A stretch of 64,000 bases of DNA from Allium sativum (Eukaryota > Streptophyta > Magnoliopsida > Asparagales > Amaryllidaceae), in the NCBI GenBank assembly GCA_030737875.1, contig CM060911.1, positions 98,786,599 to 98,850,598 of the forward strand. Reading direction: 5' to 3'. Each line of letters opens with the position of its first letter. The stretch's first letter is position 1. The notes below the pieces were generated by a model. The model saw only the letters and a program-made list of their open reading frames with translations, was not told where the DNA came from and searched no databases. Position numbers and translations under genes: made by a program. Of this stretch, positions 11,801 through 23,240 are shown in pieces.

Positions 11801-14278
11801 AAGATGATAATTTTGGCGAACTAAAATAGATTTCAACACATGACTATTTTATTTAGTTCCTATGCATGTTAAAAATAATATTTCTATCACAAATATTTAT
11901 TTCAATGTCCGCATATCTTTAGCATACAACACATATGATAAAAATGATATTTTTATCATTTAAAATATTTATTCAACCAATGTATGGTTTCAACACTTCA
12001 TAGTTTCAATAAAAATGTAATTTTTATTGTTCAATCTTTTTATTCAACACATGAACTTTTCCACTACGCACATTTCTCAACAAATGAGCATTTCCACACA
12101 TGGACATTTTATTTATGTTGTTCCTATTAAAAAGATGAAATTTCGATTGTTGAAACTATTTATATAAGGCGAATATTTTTGATACTTCATATATATATAA
12201 AAATGTGATTTTTATTGTTTAAACACTTCATTCATTCACAAATGAATTTAATTTTCACACAACTCTTTTCAACACATGAACAATTTCCACACATGGACAT
12301 AGTTTCAATATATGACTTTAATTTCTATGCATGAAAATAATTTCAACATATGAAAATAATTCTAACAAACAAAGATTATTCAAAATTTCGGCAGCATAAC
12401 GGCAGGGTAGTTAAAACCGGCAGCGTCCCTAGTACGGCTCCTCGCTCTACCTTAAAACCTCGCGGTTTTTGACAATGGGGATTCATGCATCTAATTCGCA
12501 CGCAGGCGGCATGTTTATTTTTATTTCCACAAATATTTCCAATTCATTTCAATCACCAATGGGTATTTTTCAACCACAACCAAACAATATCAACCACAAA
12601 CAATTATTCAACCATTCGTATTTTTCACCCAATATTTCACACCAATTCACCACAATAAATATCGTCCATGGTTTGTGGACGAGGGGAGTATACATATATA
12701 TATATATATATTATAATATGTATATCACTTGCATTTCGACACATATATCAATTATTCTATGCATGTAAAAATTCATACTTCGCTTATATAGCTTACACTA
12801 CGCATGTACATGAGGTATACAACACGTATGTAATTTATATTTCGCTTATATAAATTATACACGACATTTTCCATTCAATTTCACGTTAATTTAGATTTCT
12901 CACATTGGTTTTCTGAGCGCTAAAAATCGATACGATGTCAGAAAAATCCGCAGCTTCTTCTATTGGGTAGAGAGCTTCCTTGCGGTCTCGATGTTTCCTG
13001 TTTCATCGAATTTTGTCAACACACCAAAAAGATATGATTTTTCAAAGTGTAAAGATCAAAGAAAAACGCACTTTCACGAGCTTCAAAACTAGGTTTACAA
13101 TTTTCGAGAAATCCGTGGCACGTGGGGACGATCAGGGAGTTGGACGTGGAAGAGGGAAGAGAGGGCTTTAAATCGGTAGTGGTTTGAGGGGGTGCGGTGG
13201 CAGATCGGAGCGGCGGTGGCAGATCGGAGCGGCGGCGGCGCTGGGAAGGTCGGGACTTTGAGGCGTCGGTACGGGCGGCACAGGCGATGAGGGGCGGCGA
13301 GGCTTAGTCGGATTTGGAGAGGGGGCTGAGGCGCGTCGAGGTAGGGGGTGGCGAAGTCTGGAAGCGCCTGAGGCGGCGGCGATTGAGGAGAGAAGGTGGG
13401 GAGCTCGGGTCGCCGTTGAACGGGGGGGGGGGGGGGGGGGGGTTTTAAATTATGAATGGAGAAATATGATTGGCCGAGGATTATATTAAATTTTTAAATA
13501 GTGTTTTCCCAAACGAACTCCTTTTTAAACCCAACGACTGTCGCCCCTAGCTAAATACCCCCATTCTGGACACAATGGGATATGTTTCGTAGGCCAATTC
13601 GACTGTTACAGTCAGTTATTTTTCAAATTAAAGTATAAAACATTTAATTTTTAACTCTGAACACACATTTCAATTTGCCAGGGCCACAAACTGATTCGAA
13701 AAATTCCAGAAAAATAAATCTTGCTATGTTTTGACATCCCGGACCCAACAAAACTAGTTTCGTCGAATTCTGAGGTTGTTTGAAAAATGCTCATTTTCTG
13801 GTCGATCCAATTTAACAGAAATCGACCAGACACATTTTCTTTTTCCACGCTCACATACTAGCTTCAAAAATTAGGAAATTTGAAACCTAGCAATAGTTTG
13901 ACATCCCGGACCCAACAAAATTGGTTTCGTCGAATTCCGAGGTCGTATGCAAAATATCAATTTTCCAGGGCTATATTCTATATACCGACCCCTCTGAAAA
14001 TTCATTCGGCCATAACTTTTGATTCCCATTATGAAACTTCGATTTTTCAGATTCGTTAGAAAGGTATTGACTAACAGATTTAAATATTTTTGGTTTCGCT
14101 AAAATCCGTTATATTTTCCACCCTGCATAGTCAGTCAAAGTTTGAATTCAAATTTTCAAACTGACTCACTATTCTTAACTTACTATTTTATTGAAATATT
14201 CTATTTTAATTGTTCAAATTCCTTTGAAATAATCAATTTAAAAATTTTAAATTGGCTCGTATTTTCCGGGTTATTACA
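8893..14278 (-). repeat. 5' LTR of element A, 5.4 kb
   Basis: The LTR is 5,386 bases and runs on the minus strand from TGTAATAACC (14278) to ...GATCGTCACA (8893). It is longer than the internal region. There are no coding frames. A GC-rich stretch (13140-13440) ends in a G run (about 13421-13442). A CACGTG G-box lies in this stretch (its equivalent in the left copy is 3146-3151), followed on the minus strand by an ATTTAAAG box, a weak promoter candidate. The block 13190-13240 contains an extra 'GGCAGATCGGAGCGGC' duplication absent from the left copy. Confidence 0.92.
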
Positions 14279-14495
14279 CTCACAGAGGGATACCAAGAGT
14301 ACCCTCACGTCCTCTCGAAGCCTCGGGCTTCATAACCCAGTTCGTTGGAGCCTTCTTTAAGATCAGATGGACGTTCGCTCCTTCTCGTGTTATACTTAGA
14401 ATTACTACTTAGTTCCCTTCTCGTCAAGTTGGATTGGCTAAGTGTCATTAGTCAATTCAAGCTAACTTAACCCTCTTCACTTATCCTGTTAAACT

Positions 14496-15150
14496 GGTTA
14501 AGTGTTATCATGAATTCATATTGACTTAACCCCGCCACAAACCAAGTTATTTTGGTTAAGTGTTTCTTATTACTTAACCCTACCCATTCATCTTGTATTG
14601 GTTAAGTGTTCCTTTTTAACTTAACCTTGCCCATCTGTTTTAACTAACATGTTATTAATGGTTAAGTATTATCCCTTCATGTTTTAGACTTAACCCTATT
14701 CATTTATCACACTCTGATGGTTAAGTGTTCAAGTTTACTTAACCCTACGGTCTAATCTAGTTAACATATCAAATTGGCTAAGTGTATTAAACTTTACTTA
14801 ACCCCAACCTCTAGTCTGGTTGACATGTTAAATTGGCTAAGTGTATTAACTTTACTTAACCCCACCTTCTAGTCTAGTTAACATGTTAATTTGGCTAAGT
14901 GTTTTCTTAGTTACTTAACCCCCTACAAATCTTGTCTTATTACCATGTTAAGTTTGGTTAAGTGTTCCTATGGACTTAACCCTCCCATTCTAGTTTAACA
15001 AAGTTAAGTTGGTTAAGTGTTCCAATGGACTTAACCCTCCCATTCTAGCTTAACTATGTTAAGTGTCTGTATGAACCTAACCCCACCCATCGGTTTAGTT
15101 ATCATGTTGAATTGGTTAAGTGTTTTGGTTAACTTAACCATACCACTCTT
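14496..15150 (-). repeat. Array of about ten GGYTAAGT/ACTTAACC hairpins in C2
   Basis: Roughly every 60 bases an 8-base arm GGTTAAGT or GGCTAAGT is followed after 10-25 bases by ACTTAACC. Examples are 14496-14503 with 14524-14531, and 14776-14783 with 14796-14803. Where the left arm is GGCTAAGT the C faces A on the plus strand, which becomes a G-U pair in the element's sense (minus) RNA. Related hairpins occur in C1. Confidence 0.75.
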
Positions 15151-15193
15151 GTTCTAACTTTAATCAAATAAATTAAAGCCGCGACCACTCACA

Positions 15194-15266
15194 TTAGACA
15201 GATATTGTTGCGATTACTGGATGTGCCAGTTGGTTCCGGGCAGGTTTACATCGCAACTCAATCTAA
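15194..15266 (-). other. Compound stem-loop of family C, copy in C2
   Basis: The outer arms are TTAGA (15194-15198) and TCTAA (15262-15266). The inner arms are GTTGCGAT (15207-15214) and ATCGCAAC (15250-15257). The tip arms are TGCC (15224-15227) and GGCA (15239-15242), around GGTTCCG. Arms differ from those of the C1 and C3 copies but remain complementary. Confidence 0.75.
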
Positions 15267-15679
15267 CCTCGGGTTAGGCATATTCGTGTTTTCTAAGTTC
15301 AAAGGGTTTTGATTAAATTCCAAATCAGGTTTTGAAAGTAACCATCCCGTCCGTCGGATCAGTTAGGGATAGACAGGGAGAGCAGGAAACTTGTATTTTC
15401 CAAACCCAAGCCTAGACACTATCCTCTCTATCACCCGAGAAATTTCTGGTGTATGTGTTATTAAAAGAGATGTCATTAATAAACCTTTCATTTTTTTATA
15501 AATAAATTGTTAACAATTTATCCTCGAAGCCCAATTTCCCTTTTTTAAATAAATTTGGCTTATACTATATTCGTTTTGTCTAAATTTATATTTCCCATTT
15601 AGGACAAATTCTATAAGTAAATTACTCCTAATTTACTTATTCGATTATTACTCTTTTAGTGTACATAGTCAACATTATT

Positions 15680-15684
15680 ATTAT
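15680..15684. repeat. Target site duplication ATTAT, left of element D
   Basis: ATTAT precedes TGTAACAACC here and follows the last base of the 3' LTR at 35471-35475. Confidence 0.9.
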
Positions 15685-15870
15685 TGTAACAACCCGGATT
15701 TTTGGTAGGAGGTTGTAATAGCTCAGAAAATTCTAGTGCTTAAAAACAAATTAAATGTTTGTATTTGGGGTTTGGACATCGATTTGAACGTAGTATTTAC
15801 TTATAAAAATTGAAATGCTTTTTTAACATTAGGGTAAACATTTTGCCATAGTTAACGTTTTTAACAAATA

Positions 15871-15901
15871 CTAGTTTGAAACCCGTGCTTCGCACACGGG
15901 T
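15871..15901 (-). mobile_element. Helitron 3' terminus inside the D LTR
   Basis: On the minus strand a stem ACCCGTG/CACGGGT (15881-15887 and 15895-15901) is followed after six bases by CTAG (15871-15874) and then T, the classic Helitron 3' end inserted before T. The second LTR has the same structure with CTAG at 23453-23456, so the Helitron was captured before D transposed. I could not place the 5' TC end; a candidate at about 16168 would make it only 0.3 kb. Confidence 0.65.
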
Positions 15902-16453
15902 CAATGTTGAAAGCAGTGTGAACGTTTGTCAAAGATTTGCTGATAAGCAATATTCATGTCATTTAGTAATTTGAAATTATTTGTAGAATTCAACTTAAAG
16001 ATACGGATTTTGTAATTTACCTTGGTCTAGGGAAAAAAAATGTATTTGATCCTTGATTATGATCTTGAATTTAGTTTATTTTCAATTCTATTCCGAACCA
16101 TTTTATAAGCATTTAAACTTTTTTGGGTAGATTTTTACGGTATATATTAGTGTTAAGAGATTATAAATTTGAAATATATAAATTAATTTTGGGAGTTTCA
16201 ATCTAAAGTACTTAATTGGGAATTTCTAGACTTCTCCTTGCCACCAAATTTTTAAATTATCATGTGTTGTCTCTTCCTGTATCTGGATTCTTCTGTTCGA
16301 GTTATAAAACAATGCGTACCCCTCTCCAGATGGGACACGGGGAAAAAAAATCCCTCTTCCCATTTGTTATCCCTTCAGCTGAATACGTTCTACCAAAAAA
16401 AATAAAAAAAATTCAATTCCTAATCAAAATTTCGTCCTTCCCAAACCGTTTTA

Positions 16454-16738
16454 ATGGCAGCCACCGCTTCGTTTTCCTCCTTGTTGATTCACCACTCACC
16501 GTTCTTCGTCGACGTCCGCCTCGTCATCGTTGCTCCTTTAATGTCCACCGTCGTATCCTCAAGAGCCCATCTTCTCGTTCATCAGAGGCTTCGGGTTTGT
16601 TGAGTCTCGGATCTTAATTCCGGTAAGAAGGATTTAGATGAGCCTGTTCATAAAATTGGCAAATGCAATGTAGATGTGGAAATTGCGAGACCTAAAGGTG
16701 CAGAAAGTGAGAAGTTGGATGTTCAGCTAGAATCTTGA
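16454..16738 (+). pseudogene. Captured host-gene fragment, plastid-targeting-like start
   Basis: An ATG opens a 49-residue frame beginning MAATASFSSLLIHHSPFF, rich in Ala/Ser and free of acidic residues, as in chloroplast transit peptides. After a TGA (16601-16603) the same frame stays open for about 44 more codons of charged, coding-like sequence (KKDLDEPVHKIGKCNVDVE...) and ends at a TGA (16736-16738) next to a possible splice donor. The copy in the 3' LTR (24030-24314) has the same stop. I do not recognise the parent gene. Its place next to a Helitron end suggests capture, but a chance frame cannot be excluded. Confidence 0.4.
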
Positions 16739-19700
16739 TCGGTTAGTGATGTTAATACTTTTTATTTATTTATTTTATTATGCTTCATTTTGTTATACTT
16801 ACTGTTCATGCTTAAAGATTGCATTTTGTGACATGTTTCATTAGTGAAGAAGTAATTTAACCAAACATTGGGGATTTTATGCTGAACAGTGACATGTTTA
16901 GTTTAGTTTTGCTCTGAAAAGTACCACTGCTCTTTCAAGGTTCTTCTAAGAAGAGCATATGGAGTCAGAAAGCAAATTTAATTTCTTTTGTTAGTACGCA
17001 GAATATGTGTATTCAAGTAACCAACCAATGCATTCAAGTATCATTGCGCATACTGTGTGTTTCAGTTTTCATTCGCCGGCCTATGATTGAATTCTTCTTT
17101 ATGAGGCCTCACCTAAAATTTTTCCCTTTCTTCCTAATTTATTTTATTGGACTGATTACTTTGGTTGGTTGTTTCGATTATATTGTTCTTTCTTTTTTTT
17201 GGGCAGAAATGTTTTCTGGTATTGTGTTCTGTCATCAATATGTCTCATTTTATACTTAAAGTTTCTTTATATAATTCAAATATCTTGACTGCATTGATAA
17301 TATTCCACATAAAAATGTTATTTTGTTGGACTACTTGCTTTCATGCTGATGGGAGTGGACTTTAGAATTTATCAATTTTGTTTTTTTTATGTAGACAAGT
17401 AAGGGAAACAAAGTTGACCAAGGTAATCAATCAAGTAAAACATAGCATTCATGCATGTAGACTGACTAACTTGTATTAACTAGCTAATCATTTTTTTTAC
17501 CTGATTGGTGCTAGCAAGTTGTTTTGGATAGCAAATTCTTTAATTTTTAGAGTGCCACATAAACATCATATCTTCATGCATGATGCATGCAGGGTAATGT
17601 GCAACAGGTAAAAGGAAAGACCTGCAATTTACAATATACCATAGGATATATGACAGTTAACCATTTAGTGGTTGTCAATTCTGTTAACAAAATTGTTTTT
17701 TTTTTTCCATTTGCATTTCCCTTGTATAAATAGTTCATTGCAAAATTGTTGGTTTTAAATCAGCACAAACCCTTTTTTTATTCACGGTAACCATGAAACC
17801 ACCATTTGGTGTGAGCTGAGGCTTAGGGGTATATGCAAGAGAGCACTCCACGTATAAGTTGCAATTTCTTTACTAATATCTTTTTGTTGATCAACTCATG
17901 GTCCATATTTTATAAAACATTACAATCTTTGATTGTTACTTAACATGGCAAGCTTTTATTAATAAAACAGCCTTAACACAGAAAATTAAGTGTATTAACT
18001 AAGAGAGTGATTAAACGCTTTTATCATCAAAGGAGAGCTATGCAATATTTTAAAATGCAACGTTGTACTGCTATTTGTATGTACTGTCTTTATTTAATTA
18101 TCTGCATTTAATGTTTTTTTATGTAGAAGTTACAAATCTTTTATTTTGAGAGGTCGCATTAATTGCAAGCTGTAAGGACAGTTCATATTATGTTAAGTTT
18201 AGAAATTTGGGATAACGAACAAATATATTATCAGTATAAAGGTGCATCAATTGGTAATTATATTTTTCTTTTATTTGGATTGCTATGGAGGTACTGTAAA
18301 TGTGTGATTTAACACGCTAGTGAATACTGTTTGATTTAGTACTGTGGTCAGATTTGGTAATTGTCTAAATATGTGAACCTGAATGATAATTTATATGGTT
18401 TACATTTATTTTGAGCATCTTTCCTATTTTTACTATGATTATAATTTTCAATATCGCTTTCCATTACTGTTACATAAGCTTTCTTAGTTTGTCCATAAAG
18501 CTGTTAATTTTCAGTGTATAATTGGTACATATCGATGTTTGATATGTAACTGCTGAACTTAATTGGATTCGAAGGAGTTAACGCAGCTTGATTGATTTGC
18601 TCATGAACCAAAGTTTTCATTCACCAGAATTATTAAGTTAGCTGCTTGAATAATCCCCTTCAAAATTTCATTCAGTAGAATCAGTATAGTTTGTACAATA
18701 TTCTTGTAGTGAGACTATATATTGAAATAAAGAAACTTGTATTGAAATTGTTACTATATTACATGAAGAAGAGATTAAATTGTTTGCTGTAAAAGATAAA
18801 GGGAATAAGACACAGTCCCAACTACATGACTTAACGTTTCATTATATCCAATAATTTAAATATATCAACTGTCGATTATCCTAGCATCATAGTGGTTTCA
18901 ATAATGCATCCGTATTGAACTTTCATGGGTTTATATTGGTAAATATATATAAAATAATCTAATAAATCACTTGGATTTCTTGCCAAAAATGAGCAATACA
19001 TAGATATTAATTAAAATTTTATCTAAATCTCCTTTTCAGGTAGCCAAAAATCAAATTCATCTTTTGTTCCTTCAATTTGATACATTTTCCTTGATGTAGT
19101 AAATATATTATCATGGTTGTAGAGAAAATTTAAATGACTTATCTGTTGCTAAAATAACAATACAAGTATATATAATATCGATAAACAAGCATATAAGCTA
19201 AGCATTTATTGCTTTGACCCGTGACTTTATTTCAGTTCTGCTCCGTTAATAGTAAATATGAAAGCTATAAACATATGTTGACCTTGACCTATATTGTGAA
19301 CTACATATGCTGATTGTAACCAATATTAGAGAATGGAGGTTTCAATTTATATTTTGTTTATGATACTAAATTTTGGATTAGTATTTGTATTCATATTAAG
19401 GTATTTATTGTTTGGAATTAAAACAAAACTTGACCCTCGAATGTACATTTAGTTGTGTTTTTTTGGTTTCCTGATCATAGTGAGCAGTAGTGAGCGACAT
19501 TGTGTGAAGCTAAGGGCTGGTGTCCATGATTGACTAGTTGGTGAAGTATTTTGTATGTTTTTTTTTGCGTACTAGCTTGCGTGTGTGGCATGTGTATGGG
19601 TTTCATGTATGATCTTTCATTCTTTGATTAGTCTCTGCTTTCCTGTGTTTATATGTGGTACTTGGCATTCAAAAAGTTGTATATGCATGTGAAAAAGTTG

Positions 19701-20029
19701 AGTAAAAATTAAGGCATGCAAGATAATAATCTCATACCCAAGATTATATAAAATATTGTATTTAGAAATTATATGATTGTTAATGTATACCGTGAAATCT
19801 TAATCTTAATAATAATAAAAATTCATGTACATATTCTTTCGCTGCATAGTAAAAAGTTGTAAAACTCTAATAATGATATGAAATTTTATTCCCTTGCAAT
19901 TATTGTCCTCTGTGATTCTATGTTTTATCATGTTTAAACCCAGTAAGCCCATAACAATCCGTCATTTTTAGCACTTCAAGTTGGTTTAACCACCGATTTG
20001 GGGCGGTTAAAATGGCGGGTTGTTACTGT

Positions 20030-20041
20030 TGGTATCAGAGC
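20030..20041 (+). other. Primer binding site of element D (initiator tRNA-Met)
   Basis: TGGTATCAGAGC lies two bases after the 5' LTR end TGTTACT. It confirms both the plus-strand orientation and the unusual CT terminus of the LTR. Confidence 0.92.
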
Positions 20042-20932
20042 TATGGTTTTTCTAAAAGTTGGCTTATTGGGTTTAAAACTCATTAGAGATAGGGTGAAAA
20101 TACCCTAGAATGAGTGGAATAGATATAGAATCACTTTTGAGAGAGCGCGATTTGGGGTTTTGAAAAATACTTCGAATTTGACAAAACAGGATTAGAGCGA
20201 TGTCCAATTTAAAAATGGTTGTTAAACTAGAACTGAATTAGTTTTGAAATTGACTCGGATCGGTATTTGAAGTAAAGTAAGAATACCGGTAATAATAAAT
20301 GAATAATACAAACAACTAAAAGTAAATTAGTTATTTTTCTTTGATAGATATATTGTTTGAATCGAGTACAATTTCCATTGAGATATTCTGTATGATGAGG
20401 ATTTTGCGTAAACGGATTAGTAATACCAAGCGGTATGGGACGTTTGGTGATACTTTTCTGGTTACTCTCTTGACTTCTCATATAGAATATTCGGTTATTT
20501 TTGTATCTTCGATTCTGAAATATACCGGTAACATAATGTGGTACAAGAGCATGTGTTATTGTTTGAAAGTATACTTCAATTACTGAAGTGCTTTCTAAGT
20601 TGATATTCTTTCATGACGACACTATTTGTTCCCTTTCACAACTATTATGATTTGGTTCATTTTGTCATTGGATATTTATTGTGAGTATTGTTTTATATAT
20701 GATAAAGTCGAATATCTGTTTTGTTTGTGATTACCATTTTGCCTTTATATGTGATGATTTATTTCCTTTAGTCATAGTTGAATTTTTTAAAAGTGTTTTG
20801 ATGCTATAAACACTTTGAACTTCATGACATATATATATTATAAAATAATATTTTTAAAATACTTTTAATTTTGGGATTGGGATAGATTGGACTCTGTTGT
20901 ACCAATGGGCCAAAACTCCATCTTGGTCGACC

Positions 20933-20957
20933 TGATTCAGGTTCGCTACCTGAATCA
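20933..20957 (+). other. Perfect 10-bp hairpin in the GC island of element D
   Basis: TGATTCAGGT (20933-20942) and ACCTGAATCA (20948-20957) enclose the loop TCGCT. It lies within the only GC-rich part of the D interior, 0.9 kb after the primer site. A packaging or dimerisation hairpin is possible but unproven. Confidence 0.6.
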
Positions 20958-21299
20958 CGGTGGTTTTAAATTCCGCCCATCTACCACCAAAGGTCAAACG
21001 GTCTGCTACATTGGGCAATTTTGTTGTTTTGATCGGGATTCCCAATCGGCGGGTCACGGACTACATCAGATGGAGGCGTGGGAGTGCCACGTGTAGTGCC
21101 GTGAACGGGTAGCATACGGCCTTCGCCTTAGACCGTCTTGGTTATCCTGGGTTGATCGCCAGGTGTCGTTATGACGCTATGAGTGGATTACGGTGCAGAT
21201 GTCTTGATGCGCGCTCGAGCTCTACCATTGTGATTTTACAATACTAGCGTCTGTTTATTTGGTATTTATGAGTCAAGTTACATTTATCCCATAATTCCC

Positions 21300-22800
21300 C
21301 ATATTTTAATATTACATTATTATAATTGATTATATTATCATATTGTTTTATATATGATAATTGTTACGAGTATCGTATTGATTTTATATATGATACTCTG
21401 ATTTGATTATATTATCATATTGTTTTTATATATGATAATTTTTACGAGTATCATATTGATTTTATATACGATACTCTGATTTGATTATATTATCATATTC
21501 TTTTTATATATGATAATTGTTACGAGTATCGTATTGATTTTCTGATTTGATTATATTATCATATTGTTTTATATATGATAATTGTTATGAGTATCGTATT
21601 GATTTTATATATGATACTCTGATTTGATTATAATATCATTTTGATTTTATATGTGATAATTGTTATGAGTATCGTATTGATTTTATATATGATACTCTGA
21701 TTTGATTATATTATCATATTGATTTTATGTATGATAATTGTTATGAGTATCGTATTGATTTATATACGGTGCTCTGATTTGATTTTATTATCATATTGAT
21801 TTATATATGATAATTGTTGTATTGATTTATACTCTGATTTGATTTACAAACAATAAATGCCATGAAGATTTTATCGACTTGATTGATTATCCTAAGATAT
21901 TTGCAAGTATCACATTGATTTATATGTGATACTTTGTTTTGATTCATTTTACCATATTGATTTACATATGATAATTGTTGTGAGTATTGTATGGATTTAC
22001 ATATAATATTCTGATTCGGTCACATTGCTTTTACATGTGATAAGTACAATGAAGATTTTCATTGACTCGATTAATTATCATAAGATATTTATTATAAGCA
22101 TCTTATCGTTTTGTATATTTATATGTTATGAGTATCGTATTGATTTATATATGGTACTCTGTTTTGGGTTATTTAATCATATTGTCTTTATATATGATAA
22201 ATGTCATATAGTGTTTAAGTATGCTAGTCTATTATAGTTTACTCTTACTACATCTGTTATGAGTATCGTTTTGATTGATAAATGATACTCTGATCTAATT
22301 CATTTTTATCATATTATTTGATAAGTGTTACGAGTATCATGTTGTTTAGTATATTGTACTCTGATTTGATTTATTTTATCATATTATTCTACATATGATA
22401 AATGCCAAGAAGATTTTATTGGTTTATGATACTCTGACTAGATTATTATGAGTATCCAGTTTAAAAATGATATTTGTCATGAGTAACATGTTGGTTTATA
22501 CATGATACTCTGTTTTGAATCATTTTATCATATTGATTTATGTATGATATTTGTTAAGAGCATCGCATTGATTTATATGTGATACTCTGACTTGATGGGT
22601 ACCATATTGTTTAAATATGGCACTCTAAATTGATTTATTTTGGTATATTGTTTTATATATATATAAGATAAATGTTATGAGTATCTTATTGATTTGAAAA
22701 TGGTACTCCGACTCCATTTGTTATCATACTATTTGTTACGAGTATCGTATTGATTTATATATGATACTTTGATTTGTTTATTATTATCTTTATAAAGGAA
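21300..22800 (+). repeat. Array of alternating short hairpins in element D
   Basis: Two alternating palindromic units recur: TTATCATAT...ATATGATAA and GAGTATC...GATACTC (for example 21368-21374 with 21392-21398), together about 80 bases. Variants keep pairing. AGTATCACAT/ATGTGATACT (21906-21915, 21924-21933) is a perfect 10-bp stem. GAGTATC faces GGTACTC at 22130-22136/22153-22159 and 22679-22685/22702-22708, and GGTGCTC at 21745-21751/21768-21774; the differences are G-U pairs in the plus-strand RNA. Confidence 0.75.
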
Positions 22801-23240
22801 GATTTCAACATATGATACTCTAACTTGATCGGTTATCAAATTGAATTATATATGATACCCCAACTTGATTTATAATGTAAATGCCACGAAGATTTTATTG
22901 GCCCCTCGCTAATTTATTTTATCATATTTTTCTTATATATGATGAATGTGCAGATTTTATTGGCTTTGACTTAATTTATTATCATATTTTCTAAAATTAT
23001 TATGAAGGGAATCGTATTGATTTAAATATGATACCTTCATATTGAAACAGAGAGTGGGCGTCCCAAAATCTGTACTATATATGGGAAAAGAATTGGAATT
23101 CTTACAATTAAGCGGAAATTTTCTGCCGGAAAGATTACAGAAGGTAAAAGCAATATGTATTGATATAAATTATAAGGACGAAGTTGAGATGCGACGTTGG
23201 AATTTCGTAATGTTGTATTGCGGGGACGCAATTTCTTTAA

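Larger units (their letters stand above)
1..14278 (-). mobile_element. Element A: Tekay/Del-type Ty3/gypsy chromovirus, 3' LTR cut by window edge
   Basis: Two long direct repeats (1-4291 and 8893-14278) flank an internal region of about 4.6 kb that carries, in minus-strand order, primer site, gag-protease, reverse transcriptase, RNase H, integrase and chromodomain. The order PR-RT-RH-IN is that of Ty3/gypsy, and the C-terminal chromodomain with very long LTRs fits the Tekay/Del chromoviruses. Window base 1 matches 9958, so about 1,065 bases of the left LTR lie outside. The element sits in LTR C2; the five bases after its right end are CTCAC (14279-14283), and the matching target duplication would be left of the window. 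The LTRs differ at scattered bases and by a few indels. Confidence 0.93.
14279..15684 (-). repeat. LTR C2, left part (family C), interrupted by elements A and D
   Basis: This segment resembles the inner parts of C1 (58465-61745) and C3 (25046-28369): TTAAGTG hairpin repeats followed by the 'CACATTAGA...GGTTCCGGGCAGGTTTA...CTAACCTCGGG' block. It resumes at 35471 after element D. Its beginning is missing because element A was inserted close to the LTR end ('...CTCACAGAGGGA' here, '...CTCACAAAGGGA' in C1). Whether C2 is a solo LTR or part of a full element cannot be told from this window. It holds no coding frames. Confidence 0.8.
15685..20027 (+). repeat. 5' LTR of element D, 4.3 kb
   Basis: It runs from TGTAACAACCCGG to GGGTTGTTACT (4,343 bases) and is repeated with few changes at 23267-35470. 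It carries a Helitron 3' end at 15871 and a fragment resembling a host gene at 16454-16738. The rest (16740-20027) is AT-rich and intron-like with no long frame. Short stretches such as 'ATGTAGACAAGTAAGG' (about 17391) and 'GCATGCAGGGTAATGTGCAACAGGTAAAAG' split by AG/GT borders (about 17585-17613) look like remnant small exons. Confidence 0.88.

Noticed and set aside
14400..15150. Regular TTAAGTG/ACTTAACC units as a CRISPR-like or telomeric array
   Set aside because: Units are imperfect, each is itself an inverted repeat, and they lie within a plant retrotransposon LTR.
16216..16617. 133-residue frame over the start of the gene-like fragment in the D LTR
   Set aside because: It begins without ATG, runs through A-rich runs, and its reading frame differs from the more credible ATG frame at 16454.
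20341..20586. 81-residue frame as a gag remnant of element D
   Set aside because: No zinc knuckle or capsid pattern; AT-rich sequence of this length yields such frames by chance.
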